Assembly (NCBI RefSeq): GCF_011043735.1 | Contig: NZ_JAAKGV010000001.1 | Location: forward strand, 682,001-746,000 | Reading direction: 5' to 3' | Length of the DNA stretch: 64,000 nucleotides | From: Methylobacterium sp. DB0501 | Lineage (GTDB): Bacteria > Pseudomonadota > Alphaproteobacteria > Rhizobiales > Beijerinckiaceae | In this document: in pieces, positions 44,737 through 53,278 of the stretch | Layout: each line of letters opens with the position of its first letter | Position numbering within the stretch: the first letter of the stretch is position 1 | Notes under the pieces: model-generated | What the model was told of the DNA's origin: nothing | The model's database searches: none | The model's input: only the letters and a program-made list of their open reading frames with translations | Made by a program: the position numbers and the translations under genes

Positions 44737-45846
44737 ATGACGCGCACCAGGGCCATCGCCGCCCTGTGGCTGGCGATCGGAGCGCTGCTGTACGGGCCGG
44801 ACCCCGCCCGCGCCGACGTGACCATCGGGGTCGCTGTGCCGCGCACCGGGGCGATCGCCGGCATCGGCGAGCAGGTGCTCCAGGGCGTGCAGGCCGCCGT
44901 CCGCGACGCCAATGCCCGCGGCGGCATCGCCGGCGAGCCGATCGTGCTCGACGTGCAGGACGATGCCTGCGACCCCGGCCAGGCGATAGCGGTGGCCGAG
45001 CGCTTCGTGCGCACCGGCGTGCGGCTGGTGATCGGCCATGTCTGCTCGAGCGCCTCGCTCGCCGCCTCCGACGTCTACGCGGCCGCCGGCGCGGTGATGA
45101 TCAGCCCGGCCTCGAACGCCGCCCGGCTGACCGATCGCGGCCTGCCGACGATCTTCCGGGTCTCGGGACGGGAGGACGACCAGGGCCGGCTCTCGGCCAC
45201 GATCCTGGCCGAGCGCTTCCGCGACAAGAAGATCGCCATCCTGTACGACGACACGCCCTTGTCGCGGAACCTCGCCGAGTCGACCAAGGCCAACCTCAAC
45301 AAGATCGGCCAGAACGAGACCCTGTTCTCCGCCATCGTGCCGGGCCAGACCGACGATGCGGCGCTGATCAAGCGCCTGCAGGGGGCGGGGATCGAGGTGG
45401 TCTATTACGGCGGCCACTACCAGGAGATGGGCAAGCTGGTGCGCAAGGCCGCGGAAGCCGGCTACCGCCCGCAATGGTTCGGCACCTCCGGCATCGCCAC
45501 CAAGGAATTCGGCCTGCTCGCCGGCCCGGCGAGCGACGGCGTGCTGATGACCTTCAACCCGGACCTGCGCCGCAAGCCCGAGGCCGCCGCCGCCGTGAAG
45601 GCCCTGACGGCCGACGGGATCGACCCCGCCGGCTTCACGCTCTACGGCTACGCCGCGCTCCAGGCGCTGGTCGAGGCCGGCAACTTCGCCAAGTCCATCG
45701 ACCCGAAGGCCATCGCCGGGACGCTGCATTCCGAGCGCTTCAACCTGGTGCTCGGCAATGTCGGCTTCGACCAGAAGGGCGACGTGACGGCGCCGGGCTA
45801 CGTGCTCTACGTCTGGCGCGACGGCGTCTTCACCTATGCGAATTGA
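44737..45846 (+). CDS. Branched-chain amino-acid-type ABC transporter substrate-binding protein (LivK-like)
   Basis: A 369-residue periplasmic binding protein with a signal peptide (AIAALWLAIGALLYGPDPARA) and a type I binding fold starting at DVTIGVAVPRTGAIAGIGEQVLQGVQ. VIGHVCSSASLAASDVYAAAGAVMISPASNAARLTDRG and VYYGGHYQEMGKLVRKA are typical of LivJ/K proteins for leucine, isoleucine or valine, but related amides or other amino acids are possible. The last part (LVLGNVGFDQKGDVTAPGY) matches the family C-terminus. Permease and ATPase genes are absent here. It converges with the PhzF gene, 13 bp shared. Confidence 0.9.
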   Translation: MTRTRAIAALWLAIGALLYGPDPARADVTIGVAVPRTGAIAGIGEQVLQGVQAAVRDANARGGIAGEPIVLDVQDDACDPGQAIAVAERFVRTGVRLVIGHVCSSASLAASDVYAAAGAVMISPASNAARLTDRGLPTIFRVSGREDDQGRLSATILAERFRDKKIAILYDDTPLSRNLAESTKANLNKIGQNETLFSAIVPGQTDDAALIKRLQGAGIEVVYYGGHYQEMGKLVRKAAEAGYRPQWFGTSGIATKEFGLLAGPASDGVLMTFNPDLRRKPEAAAAVKALTADGIDPAGFTLYGYAALQALVEAGNFAKSIDPKAIAGTLHSERFNLVLGNVGFDQKGDVTAPGYVLYVWRDGVFTYAN

Positions 45847-46697
45847 GGCCTGCGCGAACCGAGATCGACCGGGAGCGTCCCCTCCGCCACCGTGAGGGTG
45901 CGCCCGCCGATCCAGTCGGCGCCGTCGTAATCGACGAAGATCCGGCCGCGGCGCCCGAGCTTCGTGCCCTGCGCGGCGACGTAAGGCCCGGCGGCGCGGC
46001 CGGTCTCGCGCAGCCAGCCGGCGACCGCCGCGTTGAAGCTGCCGGTCACCGGATCCTCGACGAGGGCGCCGGCGCCGTCGCTGAACAGGGTGCGGATCTC
46101 CCAGGCCACCTCCCCGCCGGGAGGATGGGCGCCGACGAGGCCGATATCGATCCGGCCCTCGTGCCGCCGGAGCGGCTCGACGGCCAGCACCGCCTCGGCT
46201 GACGCCAGCATCACCCCGACCCAGCCCGGGCCGTTATCGGCCCAGCGGGCCTCGACGACCTGCCCGGGGTCGATGCGCAACACCGCCACGATCTCCCGCA
46301 TCGTCGCCGCGTCCACCGGCCCCTCGCGCAGCAGCTTCGGCGCCGCGAAGGCGAGGCGGTCCCGGTCCTGCCGGATCGGCACGAGGCCGGCACCGCATTC
46401 CTGCACGATCCGTCCGGGCTCTCTCGGCGTGCCGCCGAAGGCCATCCAGGCGTGGCAGGCGCCGAGCGTCGGGTGGCCGGCAAAGGGCAGTTCGTGCGCC
46501 AGGGTGAAGATGCGGGCGCGATAATCGGCGCTCCCGTCGGTCGGCGGCAGCAGGAACACCGTCTCCGACAGGTTGAACCAGCGGGTCATCGCCTGCATCG
46601 TCGCGGCGTCGGGCTCGACCCCGCTCACCACGGCGAGCGGGTTGCCGGTGAAGGCGCCGTCGTGGAACACGTCGATCAGGGCGAAGCGGGCGGTCAT
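45834..46697 (-). CDS. PhzF-family isomerase
   Basis: A 287-residue protein of the PhzF/YddE family with two diaminopimelate-epimerase-like domains. The N-terminus FALIDVFHDGAFTGNPLAVV and the catalytic Glu region in FNLSETVFLLPP (about 43) are seen, followed by RIFTLAHELPFAGHPTLGACHAW and the C-terminal GAGALVEDPVTGSFNAAVAGWL. Enzymes of this family isomerise small metabolites; only PhzF itself has a known role in phenazine synthesis, and no phenazine genes are nearby. ATG at 46697 begins the conserved part. Confidence 0.9.
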   Translation of the reverse strand: MTARFALIDVFHDGAFTGNPLAVVSGVEPDAATMQAMTRWFNLSETVFLLPPTDGSADYRARIFTLAHELPFAGHPTLGACHAWMAFGGTPREPGRIVQECGAGLVPIRQDRDRLAFAAPKLLREGPVDAATMREIVAVLRIDPGQVVEARWADNGPGWVGVMLASAEAVLAVEPLRRHEGRIDIGLVGAHPPGGEVAWEIRTLFSDGAGALVEDPVTGSFNAAVAGWLRETGRAAGPYVAAQGTKLGRRGRIFVDYDGADWIGGRTLTVAEGTLPVDLGSRRPQFA

Positions 46698-46777
46698 GAT
46701 GGGGCTCCGGGCGGCGGACGGTGCCGTCCATGGATCTGTCTGTCCGATTCCCGTGCCGCTTCCCAGCTGGGATTTCG

Positions 46778-46838
46778 TCAAACCTCCCCGTCATCCTGAG
46801 TTCCGCTGCGCGGCCCCGGGATGACACTGAGGGTTTGA
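46778..46838. other. Imperfect extended hairpin between phzF and matB genes
   Basis: GTCATCC (46790-46796) pairs with GGATGAC (46819-46825), with an outer TCAAACC/GGGTTTGA arm (46778-46784 and 46831-46838). The CGTCATCCTGAG and GCGGCCCCGGGATG strings recur elsewhere in the window (217-228 as complement; 39777-39790). It could be a short intergenic repeat. Confidence 0.45.
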
Positions 46839-46867
46839 GGTCTCCACGTGATCAAGGGGGGGGCTGC

Positions 46868-48391
46868 TCAGCCCGCGTACAAACCCTTGTGCTCTTCACG
46901 CAGCAAGTTCTTCTGAACCTTGCCCATGGTGTTGCGCGGCAGCTCGTCGACCACGATCACGCGCTTGGGCAGCTTGAACTTGGCGAGCCGGCCCTCCAGC
47001 GCGCTCAGGATCGCCGCCTCGCTCGGCGCCTCCGCCCCGCGCGGCACCACCACCGCCGTGACGCCCTCGCCGAAATCCGGGTGCGGCACCCCGATCACCG
47101 CCGATTCGAGCACGCCGGGCAGCCCGTCGATCTCGGTCTCGACCTCCTTCGGATAGACGTTGAAGCCGCCGGTGATGATCAGGTCCTTGCCGCGGCCGAC
47201 GATGTGGACGTAGCCGCGCTCATCCACCTTGCCGAGGTCGCCGGTGATGAAGAAGCCGTCGGCCTTGAACTCCGCGGCGGTCTTCTCCGGCATGCGCCAG
47301 TAGCCCTTGAACACGTTGGGGCCGCGCACCTCGATCATCCCGACCTGGTCGGCGGCCATCGCCCGCCCGGTCTCCGGATCGACCACCCGCAGCGAGACGC
47401 CGGGCAGCGGGAACCCGACCGTGCCGGCGACCCGGTCGCCGTCATAGGGGTTCGAGGTGCTCATGTTGGTCTCGGTCATGCCGTAACGCTCGAGGATCGC
47501 GTGGCCGGTCCTCTCCTGCCACTCGCGATGGGTCTCGGCGAGCAGGGGCGCGGAGCCGGAGACGAACAGGCGCATGCCGGCGGCCGCCTCGCGGGTCAGG
47601 CCCGGTTCCTTGAGCAGGCGGGTGTAGAAGGTCGGCACCCCCATGAGCGCGGTCGCCCGGCTCATCAGCGACAGGATCAGCGCCGGATCGAGCTTGGGCA
47701 GGAAGATCATGCCTGCGCCCGACATCAGCACCGTGTTGGTGGCGACGAACAGGCCGTGGGTGTGGAACACCGGCAGCGCGTGGATCAGCACGTCCCGGGG
47801 CGTGAAGCGCCAGTCATCGACGAGCGTGAGGGCGTTCGACGACAGGTTGTCGTGAGTGAGCATCGCGCCCTTCGAGCGCCCGGTCGTGCCCGAGGTGTAG
47901 AGGATCGCCGCGAGATCGTCAGGACTGCGGGCGACGTCGGCGAAGTCGCCGGTCTGGCCCGCGGCCTCGGCCGCCATCGTGCCTTCGCCCCGGGCGTCGA
48001 GGGTGCCGACTTGGCTGACGCCCGCCTGCTCGGCCACGGGCTTCAAGGCGTCGAGCTTCGCCGGATCGCAGACGAACAGGGCCGGCTCGGCATCGCCGAG
48101 GAAGTAGGCGATCTCGGCCGGGGTGTAGCCGGTGTTGAGCGGCAGGAACACCGCGCCGGCCCGCACGCAGCCGAGATAGAGCGCGATCACCGCGGGGCTC
48201 TTCTCGACCTGCACCGCCACCCGGTCGCCGGGCGCGACCCCGAGGCCGACGAGGGCGGCGGCGTAGCGGCCGGATTCGGCGATCAGGTCGGCATAGCTCC
48301 AGCGCAGGCCCTCGGGGGTTTCGAGGAAGACCTTGGCCGCCGGGTCGGCGGGAAGGCGGGAGCGGACGATGTCGGAGAAGTGGTTGGACAT
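46868..48391 (-). CDS. matB: Malonyl-CoA synthetase
   Basis: A 507-residue ANL-superfamily ligase that makes malonyl-CoA from malonate, ATP and CoA. The P-loop YTSGTTGRSKGAM (about 166-178), A5 motif ERYGMTETNM (about 295), A7 TGDLG and A10 RNTMGKVQKNLLR (about 487) are in order. The close similarity of its N-terminus (LPADPAAKVFLETPEG, then YADLIAESGR) to MatB of Rhizobium and its position after matA, in the order matPQMAB, support malonate as substrate. Length fits MatB (about 504). Confidence 0.95.
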   Translation of the reverse strand: MSNHFSDIVRSRLPADPAAKVFLETPEGLRWSYADLIAESGRYAAALVGLGVAPGDRVAVQVEKSPAVIALYLGCVRAGAVFLPLNTGYTPAEIAYFLGDAEPALFVCDPAKLDALKPVAEQAGVSQVGTLDARGEGTMAAEAAGQTGDFADVARSPDDLAAILYTSGTTGRSKGAMLTHDNLSSNALTLVDDWRFTPRDVLIHALPVFHTHGLFVATNTVLMSGAGMIFLPKLDPALILSLMSRATALMGVPTFYTRLLKEPGLTREAAAGMRLFVSGSAPLLAETHREWQERTGHAILERYGMTETNMSTSNPYDGDRVAGTVGFPLPGVSLRVVDPETGRAMAADQVGMIEVRGPNVFKGYWRMPEKTAAEFKADGFFITGDLGKVDERGYVHIVGRGKDLIITGGFNVYPKEVETEIDGLPGVLESAVIGVPHPDFGEGVTAVVVPRGAEAPSEAAILSALEGRLAKFKLPKRVIVVDELPRNTMGKVQKNLLREEHKGLYAG

Positions 48392-48455
48392 GGACTTATG
48401 CTCTCGGAGACCGGCGACGACGGGATCGCGCCGACTGATCGAAGATCGCGGGATC

Positions 48456-48477
48456 CCCTTTCCCGAACGGGAGAGGG
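48456..48477. other. Hairpin in the matA-matB gap
   Basis: CCCTTTCCCG (48456-48465) pairs with CGGGAGAGGG (48468-48477) with one G-U pair and an AA loop. It lies 8 bp before the matA stop in plus coordinates, that is, just after matA in the minus-strand mRNA. It may lower or process the matB transcript. Confidence 0.45.
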
Positions 48478-48484
48478 TGAAGGC

Positions 48485-49891
48485 TCACGCCTCCGCCAGC
48501 GCCACCGACCGCGCCGGCGGCAGGTTCTGGCGCAGTTCGCGGTTGACCGTGAGCGAGGCCGAGACGGTGCCGAGATTGGCGTAGGTCTCGTGGTTCTTCT
48601 CGATCGCCGCGAGGTCGTAGAGGTAGTTCACCATCAGCCCGTAGCCCTGCGACAGGCCCTTCGGCGAGACGTCGCCGAGGAAGTTCAGCCGCTCCAGCCG
48701 GGCGCCGTTGCCGAGGTGGAACCGCGCCACCGGGTCGACCGGCTTGCCGCGCGGGGTCTTGGCCCGCAGGAAGTAGTAGGCGGCGGCCGGCAGCAGGGCC
48801 TTCTTCACCGCGTCGGCCTTGGCCTTGTCGGCGTGCCAGTCGGGCTGGTCGAGGAGGCGCAGGGTCTCGACATCCTCGCGCGTCAGCCCCTGCGGCGCGT
48901 CCGAACGGCGCTCGCGGTCGAGCCAGGTGCGGAAGGTCGGCACCGGCGAGAGCGTCACGAAGGTCTTCAGCCCCGGCATCTCGCGGCACAGGTCCTCCAC
49001 CACCTGCTTGATCAGGAAGTTGCCGAAGGTGATGCCGGCCAGGCCCTTCTGGCAGTTCGAGATCGAGTAGAAGATCGCGGTCGTCGCCTCGCTCGTGTCG
49101 GTCCGCGGGCGCTCGTGGGCGAGGATCGGGGCGATCGCCGCGGCAATGCCGGTGGTCAGCGCCACCTCGACGAAGATCAGGGGCTCGTCGAGGAGCGCCG
49201 GATGGAAGAAGGCGAAGCAGCGCCGGTCCGGCGGCTCGATGCGCCGGCGCAGGTCGTCCCAGCCGGAGATCGCGTGCACCGCCTCGTAGCGGATGATCTT
49301 TTCCAGGATATGGGCCGGGGTGGTCCAGTCGATCCGGCGCAAGACCAGGAAGCCGCGGTTGAACCACGAGGCGAACAGGTGCTCGAAATCCGAATCGAGG
49401 CTGTCGATCGCCTCGACCAGCGACGCGTCCGGCTTGTCGGCCTGGCGGGCGGCGTCGCGCAGGGAGAACAGGTCCTCGCGCATCCGCACGAGCGCGATCG
49501 TGCCGTCGCGGGCGAGGTTGAGGCGGCGGATCAGTTCCTGCGAGCGCGGCTCGGCCGCCTCGTGCAGGCGGCCGAGGGCGGCCCGCGACGGCGCCTTGCC
49601 GTAGGCCGCGATGGCGCTCGCGACCGCCGCGTGGTCGGCCCCGAAATCGAGGGCGATGCGGCGCAGGAAGTCGTGCCGGTCGGCGCGCGAGAAGCTCTCG
49701 TAGCGGTCGAGGATGATGCGGGCGAGCGCGACCCCAGAGGCCTCGCCGCGCCGGGAGATCAGGTCCTCGGCGAGCTTCACCACCTCGGCGACGCTCGCCT
49801 TGGCGAGGTCGCCGCGGCCGAAGGCGATCAGCCCGCGGCCCCGGTCCGAGATGCTCTGGAGGAGGTCGCCGAGGAACGAGATCGCCGCCAT
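48485..49891 (-). CDS. matA: Malonyl-CoA decarboxylase
   Basis: A 468-residue GNAT-like enzyme that converts malonyl-CoA to acetyl-CoA and CO2. N-terminal helical domain (about 1-180) and C-terminal catalytic domain with HPALLDEPLIFVEVALTTGIA, STISNCQKGLAGI-type motif (YSISNCQKGLAGITFGNFLI), TLSPVPTFRTWL and FHLGNGARLERLNFLGD. MCD catalytic Ser/His fall in the latter two. The ATG at 49891 matches rhizobial MatA starts; an ATG at 50041, only 10 bp after matM with an AAAGG site, would add a 50-residue basic leader and is the alternative. Confidence 0.94.
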   Translation of the reverse strand: MAAISFLGDLLQSISDRGRGLIAFGRGDLAKASVAEVVKLAEDLISRRGEASGVALARIILDRYESFSRADRHDFLRRIALDFGADHAAVASAIAAYGKAPSRAALGRLHEAAEPRSQELIRRLNLARDGTIALVRMREDLFSLRDAARQADKPDASLVEAIDSLDSDFEHLFASWFNRGFLVLRRIDWTTPAHILEKIIRYEAVHAISGWDDLRRRIEPPDRRCFAFFHPALLDEPLIFVEVALTTGIAAAIAPILAHERPRTDTSEATTAIFYSISNCQKGLAGITFGNFLIKQVVEDLCREMPGLKTFVTLSPVPTFRTWLDRERRSDAPQGLTREDVETLRLLDQPDWHADKAKADAVKKALLPAAAYYFLRAKTPRGKPVDPVARFHLGNGARLERLNFLGDVSPKGLSQGYGLMVNYLYDLAAIEKNHETYANLGTVSASLTVNRELRQNLPPARSVALAEA

Positions 49892-50051
49892 GGAGCCCTG
49901 CTCGCTGTCGCTCTGCTTGATGGCGGACCGCCCCCGCGGATCGGGGACGGCTCCGGCCTTCGATAGATAGGGCTCCGCCGGGGCAGCGGAGAGGGAGGGG
50001 CGGCGCCGTCGCGCGTCGCGGTCGGGGGCCGTCCGGGCCATGGTGGCGCCT

Positions 50052-51404
50052 TTACTTGGTCGAGGGCAAGAGCAGATCCGGCAGCCACAGGGCGATGCCG
50101 GGGGCGACGCAGAGGACGAGGATCGCGACCGCCATCAGGATCACGAAGGGGAGGGTGCCCCAGATGATGTCGGAGAGCGGGATGTCCGGGGCGATGTTCT
50201 TGATGACGAAGATGTTGAGGCCGACCGGAGGGTGGATCAGCCCCATCTCCATGGTGATCGTCATGACGACGCCGAACCAGACCAGGTCGAACCCGGCATC
50301 CTTCAGCGGCGGCAGGATGATCGGCGCGGTCATCAGGATGATCGAGACCGGCGGCAGGAAGAAGCCGAGGCCCACGACCAGCAGCAGGATGGTGAGGAGC
50401 AGCAGCCACGGCGAGAGGTGCATCTCCACGATCGCGGCGGCGGCCGCCTGCGAGATGTGGAGGTAGCTCATCACGTAGGCGTAGAGCAGCGACATGCCGA
50501 TGATCAGCATCAGCATGGTGGATTCGCGAAGCGTCGCGGTCAGGATCGGGCTCACGTCCTTCCCCCGCCACACGCCGTAGATCGCCGCGATCAGCGCCAG
50601 CGCCAGCAGGCCGCCGAGGCCGGCGGTCTCGGAGGGCGTGGCGTAGCCGCCGTAGAGCGCCACCATCACGCCGGTGAGCAGGACCACGAAGGGCAGCACC
50701 CGCGGCAGGGTCGAGAAGCGCTCCGCCATCGAGTAGCGGTCTTCCGCCAGGATCGGGTGCGCCGGCCCGCCGGCGACGGCGGCGGCGCGCGCCATGGCGA
50801 ATTCGCGCCGGAAGCGCCAGGCGGCGTAACCGGCGAAGAGCAGGACCAGCAGCAGCCCCGGGCCGATGCCGGCGAGGAAGAGCCGCCCGAGCGACTGCTC
50901 GGCCGCCACCGCGTAGAGGATCATGGTGATCGAGGGCGGCAGGAGGATGCCGAGCGTCCCGCCCGCCGCGATGATGCCGGCGGCGAAACCGCCCGAGTAG
51001 CCGCGCCGGCGCATCTCCGGGATGCCGGCCGAGCCGATCGCCGAGCAGGTCGCCGGGCTCGATCCCGCCATCGCGGCAAACAGCGCGCAGGCGAAGACGT
51101 TGGCGATGCCGAGACCCCCCGGGATCTTGTGCATCCAGGCATGCATCGCCGAGTAGAGGTCCTGGCCCGCCTTCGACCGGCCGATCGCCGCGCCCTTCAG
51201 GATGAAAAGCGGGATCGACAGCAGCGTGATCGAGGCCATCTCCTCGTAGACGTTCTGCGCCACGGTATCGAGGGAGGCGCCGGGCATGAAGGCCAGCATG
51301 AAGACCAGCGCCACCGCGCCGAGCGCGAAGGCGATCGGGATGCCGGCGAGCATGGCGCTCAAGGTAGCGCCCGCATAGAGCGTGCCGATGATCGCGGTGC
51401 TCAT
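50052..51404 (-). CDS. matM: Malonate TRAP transporter large permease (MatM, DctM family)
   Basis: A 450-residue protein with about twelve membrane helices, the catalytic subunit of the Na+-coupled TRAP importer. Typical sequences are IPIAFALGAVALVFML, SGSSPATCSAIGSAGIPEMRRRGY-like (AGSSPATCSAIGSAGIPEMRRRGYSGGF) and AAGGTLGILLPPSITMILYAV. Substrate specificity resides in MatP. Its start overlaps the matQ stop (ATGA), so expression is coupled. The last helix ends shortly before the stop at 50052. Confidence 0.95.
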   Translation of the reverse strand: MSTAIIGTLYAGATLSAMLAGIPIAFALGAVALVFMLAFMPGASLDTVAQNVYEEMASITLLSIPLFILKGAAIGRSKAGQDLYSAMHAWMHKIPGGLGIANVFACALFAAMAGSSPATCSAIGSAGIPEMRRRGYSGGFAAGIIAAGGTLGILLPPSITMILYAVAAEQSLGRLFLAGIGPGLLLVLLFAGYAAWRFRREFAMARAAAVAGGPAHPILAEDRYSMAERFSTLPRVLPFVVLLTGVMVALYGGYATPSETAGLGGLLALALIAAIYGVWRGKDVSPILTATLRESTMLMLIIGMSLLYAYVMSYLHISQAAAAAIVEMHLSPWLLLLTILLLVVGLGFFLPPVSIILMTAPIILPPLKDAGFDLVWFGVVMTITMEMGLIHPPVGLNIFVIKNIAPDIPLSDIIWGTLPFVILMAVAILVLCVAPGIALWLPDLLLPSTK

Positions 51405-52039
51405 CGGGCGGGTCCTCCTGGAGGGGCGTTCAGATCGGCCCCGAGACCGATCTTTTGATCGGCGAAGCCGGCGGCCTCCGGGCCGCGGGCGATCGCCTCG
51501 GCGATCTGGAGCAGGAATTGCAGGGCCAGCAGCGTCATGCCGATCGCCATCAGCGAGTAGGGAATCCAGAGTGGCGGGCCCCAGGTCGATTGCGAGATCT
51601 GGCCGTCGACCCAGGCCTCGTGCAGGAGCGTCCAGCTCTTCCAGGCGAAGAACGCCACGAAGCCGAAGCTGACCACGTCGGCAACGATCAGGCGGATGCG
51701 GTTCGCCCGCGGCGACAGCAGCCCGGTCAGCGCCTCGATGGCGACGTGGCCGCGACGGGCCTGGACGCCCGCCGCCGACAGGAAGGTGGCGCCGACGATG
51801 AGGAACACCGCCGTCTCGTCCTGCCACTCGGTCGGGACCTTCAGGATGTAGCGGATGACGACGCTGTAGCTCAGCACCAGGCAGGCGGCGACGAGGGCGA
51901 TGCCGCCCATGAGCAGGATCAGCCGGTTGAGGCCGCCCATCGCGGCCTCGATCGCCGCGAGCGGCCCGGGCAGGCGGGTGCGCGCGCCGGCGCGCTCCGG
52001 TTCCGCGGCGGCGGAGGCCGCGTCGAAGGCGTGGCTCAC
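51401..52039 (-). CDS. matQ: Malonate TRAP transporter small permease (MatQ, DctQ family)
   Basis: A 212-residue protein with four membrane helices (about 38-60, 80-100, 125-145, 165-185). The DctQ motif EWQDETAVFLIVGATFLSAAGVQARRGHVAIEAL (about 70-105) is clear. It links the SBP and large permease. The GTG start at 52039 overlaps the matP stop (GTGA), and its stop overlaps matM (ATGA), a tight three-gene coupling. Confidence 0.93.
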   Translation of the reverse strand: MSHAFDAASAAAEPERAGARTRLPGPLAAIEAAMGGLNRLILLMGGIALVAACLVLSYSVVIRYILKVPTEWQDETAVFLIVGATFLSAAGVQARRGHVAIEALTGLLSPRANRIRLIVADVVSFGFVAFFAWKSWTLLHEAWVDGQISQSTWGPPLWIPYSLMAIGMTLLALQFLLQIAEAIARGPEAAGFADQKIGLGADLNAPPGGPAR

Positions 52040-53073
52040 GCGACCGCCTCCGCGAGCTTCAGCATCTCGGCGCAGGACGAGGACTTGGCCGCGTAGTCCT
52101 TCCAGGCGGAGTCGCGGGCGATGTCGCGCCAGCGGCCCAGGGTCGCCTCGTCGAGGGTCTCGACCTTCGCGCCGGCCTTGCCGAAGATCTGCTCGACCCG
52201 GGTGTCGTCGGCTTGCGCGCCCTCCTGGCCGAAGGATTCGAGCTCGGCCCCGACGGTCATGATCAGGTCGCGCTGGTCCTTGGTCAGGCCGTCGAAGACG
52301 CCCTTCGACATCATGATCGGCTCGAGCATGAACCAGTACGAGCGGCCGCGGCCCGAGGTGAGGGACTTCGCCAGCTCCTCGAGCCGGAACGAGATCAGGC
52401 TGGTCGAGGAGGTGATGACCGCGTCGCAGGCGCCGGTCTGCATCGCGGCGTAGGATTCGTTCGAGGGCAGGCTGAGCGTCGCGGCGCCGGCGGCCTTCAT
52501 CATCAGGTCCATCTCGCGCGAGCCGCCGCGGACCTTCAGGCCCTTGGCATCCTCCGGCCGCACCAGCGGCCGCTCGCGGCTGGCCACGCCCCCGGCCTGC
52601 CAGACCCAGGAGACCAGCACGATGTTCTTCGACAGCAGGATCTCGGTGAGCTTGCGGCCGACGGGGGCCGACTTCCAGGCCATGGCCTGCGGGTAGGACG
52701 TCACCAGCGCGGGCATCAGCCCGATATTGGTCTCCGGCACCTCGCCGCCGGCGTAGGGCAGCGGGTAGAGGCTCATGTCGAGGGCCCCTTTCCGCATCGC
52801 GCTGAACTGGGCGTTGGTCTTCATCAGCGACGAGCCGGGATAGACCTGGACCTCGATCGCCCCCTTCGAGCGCTCCTTCACGGCGGCCGCGAACTTGCGG
52901 CACATCCGGTCGCGAAAATCGCCCTCGTCGATGGTGCCGCCCGGGAACTGGTGCGAGAGCTTCAGGGTCGTGGCGGCCTGCGCGGCGCGCCCGAGGCCGA
53001 TCAGCGCGGGGGCCGCCAGGCCGGCGGCCAAAAGGGAACGACGGCTCAAGCGGGAGCGGCGGGGGAAGGCCAT
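52036..53073 (-). CDS. matP: Malonate TRAP transporter substrate-binding protein (MatP, DctP family)
   Basis: A 345-residue periplasmic binding protein with a Tat-like signal peptide (SRRSLLAAGLAAPALIGLG). The DctP family core includes LKLSHQFPGGTIDEGDFRDRM, the Arg-containing LKVRGGSREMDLMM and a DAVITSSTSLISFRLEEL stretch. It captures malonate or another C3-C4 dicarboxylate for MatQM. It is the first gene of matPQMAB, with the divergent matR gene 205 bp upstream. Confidence 0.9.
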   Translation of the reverse strand: MAFPRRSRLSRRSLLAAGLAAPALIGLGRAAQAATTLKLSHQFPGGTIDEGDFRDRMCRKFAAAVKERSKGAIEVQVYPGSSLMKTNAQFSAMRKGALDMSLYPLPYAGGEVPETNIGLMPALVTSYPQAMAWKSAPVGRKLTEILLSKNIVLVSWVWQAGGVASRERPLVRPEDAKGLKVRGGSREMDLMMKAAGAATLSLPSNESYAAMQTGACDAVITSSTSLISFRLEELAKSLTSGRGRSYWFMLEPIMMSKGVFDGLTKDQRDLIMTVGAELESFGQEGAQADDTRVEQIFGKAGAKVETLDEATLGRWRDIARDSAWKDYAAKSSSCAEMLKLAEAVA

Positions 53074-53170
53074 GGCGTTTCCTCTGGATGGAGCGCGGCT
53101 CGTGGTCCGCGCCTCTCGAAGGCGACGCAAGGTCAGGTTGCTGCCCCTCCGCCTCATACACTCAGAAGAC

Positions 53171-53214
53171 GCCGATCTTGTATATTTTGTCAATCCGCGT
53201 GCATACTCACCGAT
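53171..53214. promoter_or_regulatory. matR-matP divergent control region
   Basis: The intergenic region contains TTGTATATTTTGTCAA (53178-53193), AT-rich for this genome and unique in it. GntR/FadR-type regulators prefer TTGTATACAA-like sites, and the first half fits. A possible matR promoter is TTGTAT (53178-53183) with CATACT (53202-53207) 18 bp apart; CACC-GAT-GGTG (53209-53219) is a further small dyad. Assignment to MatR is inference. Confidence 0.4.
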
Positions 53215-53278
53215 GGTGGATGCCGGTATCCGCCGATCGTCACGCCTCCGGCCAGTCACGCTTCGAGAGTCACGCGTC

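Noticed and set aside
46721..49966. Long plus-strand open frame over matB and matA
   Set aside because: Shadow of the two well-supported minus-strand genes; composition is typical of out-of-frame high-GC sequence.
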